Made by a program: the position numbers and the translations under genes | The notes under the pieces: model-generated | Seen by the model: only the letters and a program-made list of their open reading frames with translations | Database searches by the model: none | What the model was told of the DNA's origin: nothing | Assembly: GCF_001311985.1 (NCBI RefSeq) | Contig: NZ_BBCJ01000008.1 | Location: forward strand, 62,001 to 126,000 | Reading direction: 5' to 3' | DNA length: 64,000 nt | From: Geotalea toluenoxydans JCM 15764 | GTDB taxonomy: Bacteria; Desulfobacterota; Desulfuromonadia; Geobacterales; Geobacteraceae | Shown here: positions 18,298-28,629 of the stretch, in pieces | Layout: each line of letters opens with the position of its first letter | How positions within the stretch are numbered: position 1 is the first letter of the stretch

Positions 18298-19371
18298 TCA
18301 TACAACCTGCAGTACTTTTGGCACCTTGGTCAAAACATCACAACCGTCGACTGTAACGGCAACGGTGTCTTCAATTCTGACACCACCCCATCCTGGAATA
18401 TAAATCCCGGGCTCGATGGTAAATACCATTCCTTCTTCTACCACACCGTCATTGCGAAACGATACTGTGGGGGACTCATGAACTTCAAGACCAACGCCGT
18501 GTCCTAATCCATGACCAAAGTTACTGCCGAAACCTGCTTCGGTAATGTAATCTCGGGCCAGTGCATCGAGCGCCTTGAAGGTTATACCCGGCTTAACCGC
18601 CGCCATAGCCAGGTCATGAGCATCCTTGACTATGGAATAAATCTGCTCCTGGCGAGGGTCAGTCCTTCCCACAGCAAAAGTGACTGTCTCGTCTGAAAAA
18701 TACCCTTTATATACCGCGCCGAAATCGATTGTGACCAGTTCACCTGCAGCAATTATCTTGTCGCTTGCTTTGCCGTGTGGCAACGCCCCCCTGGTCCCGG
18801 ATGCCACTATGAAATCAAAAGCCTTTTCTTCGGCACCCGCATTCTTCATGGCAAATTCAAGGGCCAGGGCTATCTCATGCTCGGTTACCCCAGGCTTAAT
18901 CCGGTTGATCATTCCCAGCAGTGCATTGGATGCAATTTCAGCACTTGCTGCCAGGATATTTATTTCATCTGCATCTTTTACCGCACGCAGCCATTCAACC
19001 TCTTTGCCTGCAGGAACCAGCCGTACATCCGGCAATGCTTTAGACAGCTCGTTAAAAAGAGCGACCGTAGTATGCTCTGCATCAAAGCCAATTTGTCGGG
19101 CAGGAATGCCCTTGACCAGAGAAGAAATTCCCTCAATCTGGCTGCGGTATTCAATAACGCTACAGCCGCTGATTTCTGCGGAAGCCTGGGTTGTATAGCG
19201 GGAGTCAGTGAGGAACCAGCAGTCTTCTTGTCCAAGAATCAGCACACCTGAACTGCCGGTAAAACAGGTGAGGTATCTGATTGTGCTCAGACCGAAAAAG
19301 ATAAGAAAATCAACATCTAATCGCTTCAAATACCGCTGCGCGGAAAAGATTCTGTCTTTTAGCATAATCAA
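18298..19371 (-). CDS. pepQ: Xaa-Pro aminopeptidase (M24 family)
   Basis: A 357-aa creatinase-fold peptidase. The dinuclear metal ligands are visible: D in TIDFGAVYKGYFSDE (two aspartates), H in GHGLGHGVGL, E in FTIEPGIY and E in VRIEDT. It removes N-terminal residues before proline or cleaves X-Pro dipeptides in the cytoplasm. It lies between aroQ (14-base gap) and accB, an arrangement common in Geobacter. PepQ versus PepP specificity cannot be decided from sequence alone. Confidence 0.88.
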   Translation of the reverse strand: MIMLKDRIFSAQRYLKRLDVDFLIFFGLSTIRYLTCFTGSSGVLILGQEDCWFLTDSRYTTQASAEISGCSVIEYRSQIEGISSLVKGIPARQIGFDAEHTTVALFNELSKALPDVRLVPAGKEVEWLRAVKDADEINILAASAEIASNALLGMINRIKPGVTEHEIALALEFAMKNAGAEEKAFDFIVASGTRGALPHGKASDKIIAAGELVTIDFGAVYKGYFSDETVTFAVGRTDPRQEQIYSIVKDAHDLAMAAVKPGITFKALDALARDYITEAGFGSNFGHGLGHGVGLEVHESPTVSFRNDGVVEEGMVFTIEPGIYIPGWGGVRIEDTVAVTVDGCDVLTKVPKVLQVV

Positions 19372-19385
19372 AACCGTAATACAAT

Positions 19386-19820
19386 CTATTTTTTAATGTG
19401 ATTAAAAATGGCGCGAAGCCCAAGCAGATAACTGTCAGCACCAAACCCACATATCTGGCCTATGGCCATAGGTGCTATATAGCTTTTTGTTCTGAATTTT
19501 TCCCGGCTGTGAATATTGGAGAGATGGACCTCAACTGCAGGCAGTGCGGCTGCGGCAATAGCGTCACGGATAGCAACGCTGGTGTGGGTGTAGGCGGCAG
19601 GGTTAATAAGAATGCCATCGAACAGGCCAGCAGCGGATTGAATCCGGTCAACCAGTCTCCCTTCCGAATTTGTTTGAAAGCACTCGATCTCAATGCCAAG
19701 ATCAAAGGCAAGCTGGCTTAGTGCCGCGTTTATATCGTCAAGTGTCAGACTACCGTATATCTCAGGTTCCCTGGTGCCTAGCATATTTAAGTTTGGCCCA
19801 TGTAAAACGAGTATTTTCAT
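19386..19820 (-). CDS. aroQ: 3-Dehydroquinate dehydratase, type II
   Basis: A 144-aa protein starting [23 protein letters not shown], with the catalytic tyrosine in the flexible loop (EIYGS), the [16 protein letters not shown] motif and the terminal [12 protein letters not shown] substrate-binding motif. It is the shikimate-pathway step after AroB. It is the third shikimate gene of this minus-strand cluster, with a Roadblock gene and a TPR gene between it and aroB. Confidence 0.95.
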   Translation of the reverse strand: MKILVLHGPNLNMLGTREPEIYGSLTLDDINAALSQLAFDLGIEIECFQTNSEGRLVDRIQSAAGLFDGILINPAAYTHTSVAIRDAIAAAALPAVEVHLSNIHSREKFRTKSYIAPMAIGQICGFGADSYLLGLRAIFNHIKK

Positions 19821-19843
19821 GATCTCTCCAAGACAGATTACCT

Positions 19844-20206
19844 TTACTGCAGAGCTTCAGCAAGTTTTGGAGCTTCCCGGCGCAGGTAAAAGCGACCTTT
19901 GCCGAAGTTCCCGCCACCGGTGATGACAAGGAGGACAAAAAAATCTTCGTTAATCACTCTGGCAATGGCAATCGATAGCTCCGTGTTAATGGACACCTCC
20001 TGCAGCAGGCCGGATTTCAGAACTTCAACCGTCCCCTTAACCTCCTTCAGCACGGCCGCGTATTCCGCTGTCAAGAGCTGCAAATCAAAGGGGTTTTCTT
20101 TTTTAACAAAGTCATCGATGGCAATGCCGTCATAGCCCATGACAACAGCGCCAACGGCCCCCTCTACACTGTCGACCACCGTCTGCAAGATGTCCTTGAA
20201 TGGCAT
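19844..20206 (-). CDS. Roadblock/LC7-domain protein (MglB-like)
   Basis: A 120-aa protein composed of one Roadblock/LC7 domain: [33 protein letters not shown], ending with [17 protein letters not shown]. Family members dimerise and act as GAPs or scaffolds for small Ras-like GTPases; MglB in Myxococcus controls polarity of type IV pili. No MglA GTPase is within the window. The start follows AGGAGG and overlaps the TPR stop (TGATG), so both genes are coupled. A role in polarity or pilus placement is inference from family and neighbourhood. Confidence 0.85.
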   Translation of the reverse strand: MPFKDILQTVVDSVEGAVGAVVMGYDGIAIDDFVKKENPFDLQLLTAEYAAVLKEVKGTVEVLKSGLLQEVSINTELSIAIARVINEDFFVLLVITGGGNFGKGRFYLRREAPKLAEALQ

Positions 20207-21156
20207 CAACGCCTCCTCTGGATGTTTTCGAGCCATCTTTCCAATACGGCAACAGGGTCAGAACCATTAGAAACAGCTTCTGAATGCTGTTGTGAAGTAT
20301 TGTCCTGAATAAATTCCTCAAGATCTGTTGAGACAGTCTCTACGGGCTGTTGGGCCTCTTTCTCTTGAACTGCCACGGCTTGCCTTATTTGCAATAAACG
20401 CCTTTCATAATGTTTATTGCCAGGCTCGCTTTTCAGCAGTTCCTGGTAAATGGAGAGAGCAGATGACAGGAAACCTTGCGATACATACAGTTCGGCCAGG
20501 GTAGCAGTTTTAAGAGGATCTTTCCGGTCGGTCTCGCTTTCCATGCCGGTTGATAATTCAACTTCATCGGCAGCATTTTTCGCCTGATGATCGGTAATTT
20601 CTTCGGTCAGCTCTTCTATAATTTCCACCTCGTCAAGGGCCAGCTCGCATTCCAAAGCAGTTCCTTGAACAACGTCAGTGTCAAACGAAAAAGAGCTATC
20701 TGCAGGCGATTCACTGGAAACGTCTACAGATGAACTGTGGCCGGACTGCAGGGAACTGAGCAGATCCCGGCTCTCCTTGTCATCGGGATTGAGTGACAGC
20801 AGCATCTGCAATGATTGTTTAGCAGAAACCTTATCTCCTGTCTCAAAATAAAGCTGACTCAAAAGCTTTTGCGCCAGGTGATTTTCAGGAGTCGCATCAA
20901 TGACTTTTTCCAGAGCAGCCCTGCTTTCCTCTTTCATGCCTTTTTCATAATAAGCTCGTCCAAGAGCCATAAATCCGCCTATGTAGCCAGGATGCCTGTC
21001 ACATCCTTTACTGGCGACAGTAATAGCTTCATCCAGAAGGCCAAGTTTGCGGTAGAGGTCGGCGAGAGGTGCAAAACAAAATGAATTGGGATCTTTAGCC
21101 AGCGTTTCTTCATATTTACCGATGTCAGCCCAGAAGGAAAGCGTATCCTGATCCAT
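20206..21156 (-). CDS. TPR-repeat protein
   Basis: A 316-aa protein with an N-terminal run of tetratricopeptide repeats (about 1-140: FCFAPLADLYRKLGLLDEAI, GGFMALGRAYYEKGMKEESR, HLAQKLLSQLYFETGDKVSA), an acidic linker (about 150-200) and another TPR (TATLAELYVSQGFLSSALSI). There is no signal peptide, so it is probably cytoplasmic. It begins 2 bases after the aroB stop and overlaps the Roadblock gene. The pair probably acts together as a scaffold; the function is unknown. Confidence 0.8.
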   Translation of the reverse strand: MDQDTLSFWADIGKYEETLAKDPNSFCFAPLADLYRKLGLLDEAITVASKGCDRHPGYIGGFMALGRAYYEKGMKEESRAALEKVIDATPENHLAQKLLSQLYFETGDKVSAKQSLQMLLSLNPDDKESRDLLSSLQSGHSSSVDVSSESPADSSFSFDTDVVQGTALECELALDEVEIIEELTEEITDHQAKNAADEVELSTGMESETDRKDPLKTATLAELYVSQGFLSSALSIYQELLKSEPGNKHYERRLLQIRQAVAVQEKEAQQPVETVSTDLEEFIQDNTSQQHSEAVSNGSDPVAVLERWLENIQRRR

Positions 21157-21158
21157 TG

Positions 21159-22264
21159 TCAGTCCCCTATTTCGCATACTTTCAATAACCGGCTCACATC
21201 TTTAACCTTATCTATATAAAAGTTGCCAATGTCTTTATTAAAAACAAAACTGAGCCCATCATCCTTGACCTTCTTGTCATGAAGGATTGCTGCCAAGTAG
21301 TCATCAGCTTTGAACGCAGGAAGATCAGTGGGAAGATGAAGCTTTGTCAAAAGGCTCAGAATACGCTCTGTACACGCTGTTGAAGCCCCCCCCATAGCCT
21401 CGGAAATCCTTGCTGCCTGGGCCATGCCTATTGAGACAGCCTCGCCATGGAGGAATTGCCTGTAATCAGTCAGCGTCTCAACGGCATGGCCAATGGTATG
21501 ACCATAGTTGAGGACGGCTCGCAGCCCCCCTTCCCTCTCGTCACGCTCGACAATGGATGCCTTTAGCATACAGGAAGTTTTAACGGCAAACTGAAGGCAG
21601 TCTTTATCCCGGTGCAGCAATTTTTCAGCATTGGCGTGCATGAAATCAAAAAATTTCCCATCGAGCACAACGCCGTATTTGAGCATCTCGGCAAACCCAC
21701 TGATATATTCACGATCAGAGAGGCTGTCCAGTAAGGCAAGATCTATGAGAACGAACTTCGGCTGGTAGAAGGCACCGATAAGATTTTTCCCCTTGTGGTG
21801 ATTGATGCCAGTTTTCCCCCCCACACTGCTGTCCACTTGAGCAAGTAACGTGGTTGGAACCTGCACGAATGGAATACCGCGCAAATAGGTTGCAGCAGCG
21901 TATCCAGCCATGTCGCCGATGACTCCCCCCCGAGTGCTACGATAAAAGAGCCGCGATCGAGGCCGTTTTCGATCAGTTTGTCGTAGATGAGATTGAGAGT
22001 CTCACTGTTTTTATACTGTTCGCCATCCGGAATTTCTATCTTGCAAACGGAGAAGCCGGCTGAAACAAGAGATGCTTCTGCCGGCTGAAAATAATGGGCG
22101 CCAATGGTAGGGTTTGTCACGATCGCGGCTTTACGGCCAAGTTTATGCTCAAGACAAAGGAAACCAAGAGAATTGAGGTTGTGAGTTGAGATATGTATCG
22201 GATAGCTCCGATCTCCTAGCCCGACCTTAATGGCATCCACAACAGAAGAATTATTTTTATTCAT
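21159..22264 (-). CDS. aroB: 3-Dehydroquinate synthase (frameshifted)
   Basis: AroB makes dehydroquinate from DAHP using NAD and Zn2+ or Co2+. The segments [38 protein letters not shown] and the metal ligands in FAEMLKYGV and [11 protein letters not shown] are present. The frame breaks in a run of 7 G (about 21925-21931) where 8 are needed; repair restores [23 protein letters not shown]. The repaired length is 368 aa. It is followed closely by the TPR gene and preceded by aroC with a 19-base gap. Confidence 0.93.
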
Positions 22265-22283
22265 ATTAAAACTCGAGGGTTGA

Positions 22284-23465
22284 TCAGAAGTTTTTCAGAT
22301 ATTCCAGATAGCCGGCGTAATTGCGCTGCATCTCTTCTATGGAATCACCGCCGAACTTTACCATAAAGGCATCGGCAAGTTCAATGGCCAATACCGATTC
22401 TGCGACCACCGATGCAGCCGGAACGGCACAAACATCGGACCTCTCCACGGTGGCTTCGAAGGGTTCTTTACTGACGATGTCCACAGAGCGCAACGGCTTG
22501 TAGAGGGTAGGAATAGGCTTCATGGCAGCCCTGACAACAATATCCTCACCGTTGGTCATTCCACCCTCAATGCCGCCGGCATTGTTGGTCACCCGATAAT
22601 ACCCGGTCATGCTTCCTTGGGAAGCACGGGACCGGTCATAAAAGATCTCGTCATGGACGTTAGAACCTTTCCGGGCAGCAGCTTCAAAACCAAGGCCGAT
22701 TTCGACCCCCTTGAAAGCCTGGATACTCATCATGGCCATGGCGATCCGGCCATCCAGCTTCCTGTCCCATTGAACATGACTGCCCAATCCAGCGGGAACC
22801 CCGGAGGCAATTATCTCTACCACCCCGCCAACGGTGTCACCTGCAGACTTTGCCTCGTCGATGAGTTCTTTCATACCAGGTTCAACGCTGCTGTCGCATG
22901 TATACACCTCCGATTTTGCGACGGTGCTACGTAGGTCTGCAAGACAAAGTTTTGGGCGGATTGCCTTGATTCCTCCAAGCTCAGAAACAAATCCACATAT
23001 ATCTATATTAAATTGACCAAGGAGTGCCTTAGCAACCGAACCAACAGCAACACGAACCGCTGTTTCCCTGGCGCTGGAGCGCTCCAGAATGTTCCTTACG
23101 TCCCTATGGTCATACTTCATCGCCCCTGGCAGGTCGGCATGACCCGGTCGGGAACGGGTGACATGAATATTGTCATCCCTGAACCGTTCCTTGGGAGACA
23201 TCTTTTCCTGCCAATTCGCCCAGTCTTTGTTTTTCACACAGAGAGTAATGGGAGAACCAATGGTTTTCCCCCAACGGACGCCGGAGAGAATCTCCACCTG
23301 GTCCTTCTCAATGGCCATTCTGCCGCCACGTCCATACCCTCCCTGCCGGCGGGCAAGGTCAGCGTTAATAATCTCTTCTGATAGGTTGAGACCGGCAGGA
23401 ATTCCTTCGATTATAGCGGTCAGTTGCGGACCGTGGGATTCACCGGCTGTTAAGTAACGGAACAT
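22284..23465 (-). CDS. aroC: Chorismate synthase
   Basis: A 393-aa intact enzyme: [21 protein letters not shown] at the N-terminus, [21 protein letters not shown] and [23 protein letters not shown] inside. It forms chorismate from EPSP with reduced FMN. Chorismate feeds aromatic amino acids and, through MqnA in the same window, menaquinone. It heads the aro group downstream of the pilus and surface-protein genes. Confidence 0.96.
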   Translation of the reverse strand: MFRYLTAGESHGPQLTAIIEGIPAGLNLSEEIINADLARRQGGYGRGGRMAIEKDQVEILSGVRWGKTIGSPITLCVKNKDWANWQEKMSPKERFRDDNIHVTRSRPGHADLPGAMKYDHRDVRNILERSSARETAVRVAVGSVAKALLGQFNIDICGFVSELGGIKAIRPKLCLADLRSTVAKSEVYTCDSSVEPGMKELIDEAKSAGDTVGGVVEIIASGVPAGLGSHVQWDRKLDGRIAMAMMSIQAFKGVEIGLGFEAAARKGSNVHDEIFYDRSRASQGSMTGYYRVTNNAGGIEGGMTNGEDIVVRAAMKPIPTLYKPLRSVDIVSKEPFEATVERSDVCAVPAASVVAESVLAIELADAFMVKFGGDSIEEMQRNYAGYLEYLKNF

Positions 23466-23483
23466 AGCAATCCTCTACTGTCT

Positions 23484-23813
23484 TTATTTCACCTGCTGAT
23501 GCTTTTGCAAGGCCTCGATGGTGAGATTCTTTTTGGTTTCCGCTTCCACGATATTGCCCGAAATTATGTAAGCGCCTTTTTTGTCCATATAAAACACCAT
23601 CGGCTGCATGTTAGCAATAACTATTACCTCACTTAGGCCTCGAATGCCTTTCACCGGCTTTATCTCTTCAATGGAAAAAGACATGGGCAGTATTTTTTTA
23701 AAGGCAGCCGTCGCAACGTCTTTCGTAGGGGCCGAACTGCATGCGGAGAGAAACATGACCAATAAAGCACAAACTACCATCTTTTTTATAATTACAAATT
23801 TCTTTAAGGGCAT
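23484..23813 (-). CDS. DsbC-N-domain lipoprotein lacking a thioredoxin domain
   Basis: A 109-aa protein. A signal peptide with lipobox LSAC is followed by a DsbC/DsbG N-terminal dimerisation domain (IKPVKGIRGLSEVIVIANMQPMVFY then KKGAYIISGNIVEAETKKNLT). In DsbC this domain precedes a thioredoxin fold with CxxC; here nothing follows. The start follows AAGGAG. It may bind misfolded exported proteins or form dimers with another Dsb protein; this is inference. It is 19 bases upstream of aroC. Confidence 0.75.
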   Translation of the reverse strand: MPLKKFVIIKKMVVCALLVMFLSACSSAPTKDVATAAFKKILPMSFSIEEIKPVKGIRGLSEVIVIANMQPMVFYMDKKGAYIISGNIVEAETKKNLTIEALQKHQQVK

Positions 23814-23827
23814 CGACCGCTCCTTCT

Positions 23828-23864
23828 GAAAAATCAAAATGGGGCACAGCCAGCCGTGCCCCAT
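23828..23864 (-). terminator. Intrinsic terminator after the large surface lipoprotein
   Basis: A 9-bp stem ATGGGGCAC / GTGCCCCAT with an 8-base loop is followed on the minus strand by TTTTGATTTTT. It lies 27 bases past the stop at 23891. Confidence 0.85.
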
Positions 23865-23890
23865 CTCAAAGCTATCGTAAACAAGTTACA

Positions 23891-26800
23891 TCAAATGCTT
23901 TTTCTCATGCGCTTGCGCATACCGAAGTATCCAAGAATAGCCAGGGCAAAGGCAAATATGACTGTGTGGTACTTAACGGCATAGATAAGTGGTGTTAGCA
24001 TCCATCTGGTAACAGTACGCAGCACTTCATGATCTCTTATGAAATCGGCAATGGGAGGGCTAGTAGCATAGTAGAATTTAACAAACGCTGTACCCAGGTA
24101 ACTTTTCAGCAGGACATCATCCCTGAAGTGACGAAGCACCATGACATTTGGATCGAGGTAGCTGCCATAAGCAGCAGTGGCAATGAAGCAGCCGCTCTTA
24201 CCGCCGGAGCTGGGAGGTGCATAGCCTGTACCTGTTTCAACCGGTCCTGGACCGGCAGCACTCGTTGTACCGATGGCAACAAGACTTCTGACGGCATTGA
24301 CAGCAGTATCTTTGTCCATATTGGCATCGTTATCAGTTAATGCATAGGTGAAGGTATTGCCGGAGACCGTTCCAGTCAACTCGTGCCACTGACCGTTATT
24401 GTCGATGGTATAAAATACCGGGCTTGCAGGGACAACACTGGGGTCGAATGTTAAGGTGACAGTAGCAGGTGAACTGGTCAGACCGGTGATGGTAAATTCC
24501 CCAGCAGCTGTGACGGTAAGGTTAGCCGGAACAGTGGCAAGAGGAACCTGGGATGCAGACAAGGGTGTGACTGTACCCACAGTACCATTGCCGGCGGCTG
24601 TGGACACCGAGAGGGGCGATCCGTCACCGGTCAAAGCAAGTTTGTACTGAGCAGCGTTTGAATCGGTCAAGACCAGTTCGCCACTGTATGAGGTAATGCT
24701 GCCCGGAACAAATGAGATGTTTAAAGTTTTGCTGGTATTTCCTGCTAAATCGAAAACAGCCGGCAGATCGGTAAAAAAGGCGCTGCTGGTGGAGGACACC
24801 GAGCTTATCGTAACTACATTGGGACTGTTATTCGTTATGGTTACGGCTTTTTTGCCTGTTGCTCCGACAAAGACATTGCTGAAGGGTAGCGACGTGATCA
24901 TGTTGGCGGTGGAATCGCTGTAATAAACTGTAGTGCTTGCCGATGTGGTCGGGTCGATGACGGTCAGGAAATAGGTTTTGAAAACCGTATCCAGGTACTG
25001 CTTGTCTTTTACGAGGACCGAGAAGGTATAGATTCCAGGAGCGGTCGGAGTCCCGTTCAGCATTCCCGTGATGGCGTTAAGGGTCAGACCGGTGGGAAGA
25101 GATCCACTGACGACAGACCAGTCATACATGCCGCTACCGCCTGTTGCGGCAAAAATCTTGGTGTAAGACTGCCCAGATGTAGCCACAGGGGTAATGGCAC
25201 CCTCGGGAGTGGTGATATTCAAAGGAGGATTTACTGTTATGGAAAGCGCCTTGGTTGTGGTAGCACCGATATTGTCGCTCACCTGAACGGTAAAATTGAA
25301 GGTTCCCGAGCTGCTGGCAGTACCTGAGATAGTGCCGGTGCTTGGATCGATGGAGCCGAAGCCTGGAGGCAGTGAGCCGCCGGTTATGGACCAGGTATAG
25401 GGTTGTGTGCCCCCAAGTGCAGCCAGTTTTTGACTATAGGTGCCGTTGAGGACCGTGCCTGGAAGACTGCTTGTGGAGATTGACAGGGCAGAGTTTATGG
25501 AAACAGTGAACTGTTTCGTGGCCATCTTGAATGCGCCGTCTACAACCTTGACGGTGAAAGTATATGTACCTGCAGCGGTAGGTGTACCGCTCAGGACGCC
25601 TGTCGAGGCATTCAGAGTCAGGCCGGCCACAGGGCTTAGAGTACCTGCCCCGGCACCTGCACTGATTGACCATGTCAAAGCACCGGTGGCACCACTGGTA
25701 GTGAATTGGTGGCTATACCCCGCTTGATTCTGTGTCCACGAGGTCAAGGGCGAGCCACTGGTGATACTGACCGTAGTGACGTTGATGGTCAGGGTTTTTG
25801 GTGCACTGGTCATACCCGCGTTATCGGTGGTAGTAACAGAGAAGGTATATATACCGTTTTGAGTCGGAGCTATAGTACCGCTGATTACTCCGGCAGTCGG
25901 GTCAAGAGTCAATCCCGAGGGGAGAGCGCCAGAGGTGATGGTCCATGTGCTGTAGGGGACAGTACCCCCGCTGCCGCTCAACGCGGTATCATAAGTGGTC
26001 CCTGCAGCACCATCGGGAAGAGACGTTGTAGATACCGTGAGAGGAATAGACCCAGTTGCCGTCCCGCTGAAATATATGACCGCGTTGCCGCCATTTGAAG
26101 TGAAGGCTATCTTGTAGTCGTTGGATGCGTCACCGGAAAAAGAACCTTGCCCTGTCGGGGCAAAACGTACCGTCATGTCAACGCTGGTGCCCGGGCTGAT
26201 CGTTTTCGGTGTGGGAGTAATGATTGAAAACGGATCTTTGGGAGTACTGATATTGCTGATGGTCAGCTGGCTGTTACCATCGTTACGGATTTTGAAGGTA
26301 AAATCGCTGAAAGTTGTCGCTGAAGTCACGTCGATACTACCGAAATCTATAGCGCCGTTAAGTATGGGCTGTCCTGCAGAATCGGTAATGAGCAGCTGCG
26401 GCAAAGTGGAGTACTCCAGCAACTGTCCATAGATGTCCGAATTTCCCGGAGCCCTGCCGTCTTTCCAGACAACGAGAAAATCTCTAAAATTAACATCCCC
26501 AAAGGCTACAGCCGGTGCCAACTGGTTACCGGGTGCGACCGTGACGATGGTATTGCCGCCACTGAGCGCCCCCTGAGGATCAACAAACTGTGAGTAAATA
26601 TCGATATTGCTCACCGTTGCCGATCCATTGCGGGCATCCTCCCAAGTGACGAGGAAGCGCTGATTGACGTTGTCAAAAGCTGCCGCAGGGGCAGTACGTG
26701 CCCCGGTGCCTGTGGAGATGGCAATCGCCGGGCCGTACGCTGCAAAAGAGCCCAGATCTACAAGTTGCCCCTGGATTTGCTGGTCCTCCTCCCAGGCAAG

Positions 26801-27973
26801 CAAGGTCCTGTTCGTATTCGGATCGGTGGCAAGGGTAGGATAGAGCGCATTGCCGGTACCGAAGCTGTAATCTTTGACGAGCCCAAGACCGTCGTTCTGC
26901 CTAATTTTGATTTTGGGACCCGTGTCGGAAGTAGTAGCAGCAGGCGCCAATGGGGTGTAGGTACAGACACCCTGTGTGGCAGGGGCGGTTATGGTACCCA
27001 CTGTATAATTGATAGTCATCGTGACATTATCAGTAATGCCGCTCCAGGCAACGAAGTAGTTGCCGTTCCGGTCATAGCCTATCTTTGGTTGTGATTCGTT
27101 CCTTTGAGCGATCCATCCTTTTGTAATGGCACTGCCGGAATCCACTGCAGGACCTGTGCTGACAAGTCCTGTTGCATTTTTACGCGTGCTTGCCACAGCA
27201 TCGCCTGTTGCCGGATCGACCTCTACTGTCCTGACAAGATTGTTATCAACTACGGGCAATGGAACATAGGATATTGTGTAGGAATTTAAGCATTTTGCGC
27301 CTGTAACAACAAGTCTATTGTCTGTATTGTCGCTGTTATCGGCGATACTTTTATCCAACCAGGTGACGACAAATTTGTTAATAACCGGATTATAGACAAT
27401 ATCCGGGTCCGATTGATTGGTGCCGTTGTCTGAAGTAAGAGCGACGACATGAGCTGAAATAACCTTCTCAGTCCCCAGCAAAGCTCCATTATTATCGGTA
27501 CTGTTAGCTGCAACAGCCCGACCTTTTATTTGGCCGTAGGTTGCACTGGTATCGGTCCAGACAACGAAAAATTTGCTGTTCGCAGGGGTGGCAGAATCCT
27601 CATAGAAGGCAACGCGGGGCTGGGTTTGATTTCCCAGCGCATTTGAAATAACAAACTCAGCACCGCAAGTCATGGTTGTGGAGGCACCGGTGCCGGAACC
27701 GGTACAGACAGCACCGTAAATATTTACATTGTTGGTGCCGTTACGCATATCCGTCCATACAGTCAGGTATTTGTCGTGGACGGTATCATAGGCAACAGCA
27801 GGTGTAGCCTGGTCGTTAGTATCCGTACTAATCTGCTTGTCATTTTCCAGCACCTTTGCCGTGCTTTTCTTAATCGGTTGTTGCGACGAATCCGTCGAAC
27901 TTCCTGCACAACCCACTATAATTGCCATCAGCAATGCAAGAAGGATTGCTGTCCCTTTGTTAGCTATACGCAT
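23891..27973 (-). CDS. Giant cell-surface lipoprotein: seven-repeat propeller, anchor-D/Ig-like repeats and CFI-box C-terminus
   Basis: A 1360-aa protein. Signal peptide with lipobox IVGC (about residues 8-22). Residues about 55-500 hold seven repeats of the form P-x-V-A...F-V-x-W-x-D...IYGQ, which suggests a beta-propeller. Then an ASPM/SPD-2-like (anchor-D) domain, four to five He_PIG-type Ig repeats ([16 protein letters not shown]), a second anchor-D domain, and a C-terminal CFI-box ([17 protein letters not shown]...LRHFRD). It ends with one membrane helix and the basic tail [10 protein letters not shown]. It is probably displayed on the outer surface; the ligand or role is unknown. It sits directly after pilQ and a second lipoprotein. 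Start at 27973 after GGGAG; a start 21 codons upstream would spoil the signal peptide. Confidence 0.8.
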   Translation of the reverse strand: MRIANKGTAILLALLMAIIVGCAGSSTDSSQQPIKKSTAKVLENDKQISTDTNDQATPAVAYDTVHDKYLTVWTDMRNGTNNVNIYGAVCTGSGTGASTTMTCGAEFVISNALGNQTQPRVAFYEDSATPANSKFFVVWTDTSATYGQIKGRAVAANSTDNNGALLGTEKVISAHVVALTSDNGTNQSDPDIVYNPVINKFVVTWLDKSIADNSDNTDNRLVVTGAKCLNSYTISYVPLPVVDNNLVRTVEVDPATGDAVASTRKNATGLVSTGPAVDSGSAITKGWIAQRNESQPKIGYDRNGNYFVAWSGITDNVTMTINYTVGTITAPATQGVCTYTPLAPAATTSDTGPKIKIRQNDGLGLVKDYSFGTGNALYPTLATDPNTNRTLLAWEEDQQIQGQLVDLGSFAAYGPAIAISTGTGARTAPAAAFDNVNQRFLVTWEDARNGSATVSNIDIYSQFVDPQGALSGGNTIVTVAPGNQLAPAVAFGDVNFRDFLVVWKDGRAPGNSDIYGQLLEYSTLPQLLITDSAGQPILNGAIDFGSIDVTSATTFSDFTFKIRNDGNSQLTISNISTPKDPFSIITPTPKTISPGTSVDMTVRFAPTGQGSFSGDASNDYKIAFTSNGGNAVIYFSGTATGSIPLTVSTTSLPDGAAGTTYDTALSGSGGTVPYSTWTITSGALPSGLTLDPTAGVISGTIAPTQNGIYTFSVTTTDNAGMTSAPKTLTINVTTVSITSGSPLTSWTQNQAGYSHQFTTSGATGALTWSISAGAGAGTLSPVAGLTLNASTGVLSGTPTAAGTYTFTVKVVDGAFKMATKQFTVSINSALSISTSSLPGTVLNGTYSQKLAALGGTQPYTWSITGGSLPPGFGSIDPSTGTISGTASSSGTFNFTVQVSDNIGATTTKALSITVNPPLNITTPEGAITPVATSGQSYTKIFAATGGSGMYDWSVVSGSLPTGLTLNAITGMLNGTPTAPGIYTFSVLVKDKQYLDTVFKTYFLTVIDPTTSASTTVYYSDSTANMITSLPFSNVFVGATGKKAVTITNNSPNVVTISSVSSTSSAFFTDLPAVFDLAGNTSKTLNISFVPGSITSYSGELVLTDSNAAQYKLALTGDGSPLSVSTAAGNGTVGTVTPLSASQVPLATVPANLTVTAAGEFTITGLTSSPATVTLTFDPSVVPASPVFYTIDNNGQWHELTGTVSGNTFTYALTDNDANMDKDTAVNAVRSLVAIGTTSAAGPGPVETGTGYAPPSSGGKSGCFIATAAYGSYLDPNVMVLRHFRDDVLLKSYLGTAFVKFYYATSPPIADFIRDHEVLRTVTRWMLTPLIYAVKYHTVIFAFALAILGYFGMRKRMRKSI
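24950..26060 (-). repeat. Tandem Ig-like (He_PIG) coding repeats
   Basis: Within the giant lipoprotein gene the protein repeats a unit of about 90 residues four to five times. Each has a pattern like LPxGLTLxxxTGxxSGTPTxxGTYTFxVxVxD (for example [17 protein letters not shown] and [17 protein letters not shown]). These are putative Ig-fold domains common in adhesive surface proteins. Confidence 0.75.
26410..27810 (-). repeat. Seven diverged coding repeats, probable beta-propeller blades
   Basis: Seven motif copies are visible: [29 protein letters not shown]...[84 protein letters not shown] and [20 protein letters not shown]. Seven copies of a short beta-rich unit match a seven-bladed propeller. 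Confidence 0.7.
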
Positions 27974-28016
27974 ACTATCTCCCGATATTTGTGTTCCAGT
28001 AAATGAAATAAAAGGA

Positions 28017-28619
28017 TTAGTTACTCTTGTCGGCAAAATCAGCGAAACGAACCCTCATTTTGGTGGTGTCAACGGAACCGCTTCTATTGGTATCTAATTC
28101 CACTGCATCAAAACTAATCGTGACATCATAGTTATATATGGTGCCGTTACAGTTCAGCACAGGTTGGAGATAATCTTTGATTTCATGAGTAGCTACCCGA
28201 ACGGAGACAGTTGCTGCAGTACCTGCGTTAATGGTCTGGCCGACCGGTTGATATTGTGTTTGAAATAGTGGAGGAAGTGCAGGCGTAAGGCTGTCTGCGG
28301 GAGTAAAAACCATTCTGTACCCGTTGATATACAATTTGGACGGATTGGTGACGCCGGAATAAGCAACTGTCGAGATAGCTACCTCGATAACATCCGGTGA
28401 AATCGAAGGGGAACTTCCAGCAATGCAGGCAGTAGCTGCGGTACCTTTTGCATCCACCCATTTTGCCACGTCTGCATCCAACGAAGAGGTTGGACCATTC
28501 GCAGTAGCATAAACGGTATTGAATTCAGCTGTGCCGCCGCCCTTGGAGTCTCCGCATGAGATCAAAGCCGCAGAACAACAAATTACCAAGAGACTCTTCA
28601 ATATGGCCTTTTTAAACAT
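28017..28619 (-). CDS. Hypothetical lipoprotein following pilQ
   Basis: A 200-aa protein with the signal peptide [22 protein letters not shown] and lipobox ISCG. The mature part is beta-rich with no recognised domain; [20 protein letters not shown] and [18 protein letters not shown] are notable, and one internal Cys pair may form a disulfide. The start follows AAGGGGGGGG. It lies between pilQ (about 10 bases away) and the giant surface lipoprotein. It could be a pilus-secretin accessory lipoprotein or a partner of the surface protein. No function is claimed. Confidence 0.7.
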   Translation of the reverse strand: MFKKAILKSLLVICCSAALISCGDSKGGGTAEFNTVYATANGPTSSLDADVAKWVDAKGTAATACIAGSSPSISPDVIEVAISTVAYSGVTNPSKLYINGYRMVFTPADSLTPALPPLFQTQYQPVGQTINAGTAATVSVRVATHEIKDYLQPVLNCNGTIYNYDVTISFDAVELDTNRSGSVDTTKMRVRFADFADKSN

Positions 28620-28629
28620 TACCCCCCCC

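Noticed and set aside
24950..27810. Repeated sequence that could suggest a CRISPR or satellite array
   Set aside because: The repeats are coding, diverged and have no constant spacer. They are protein domain repeats.
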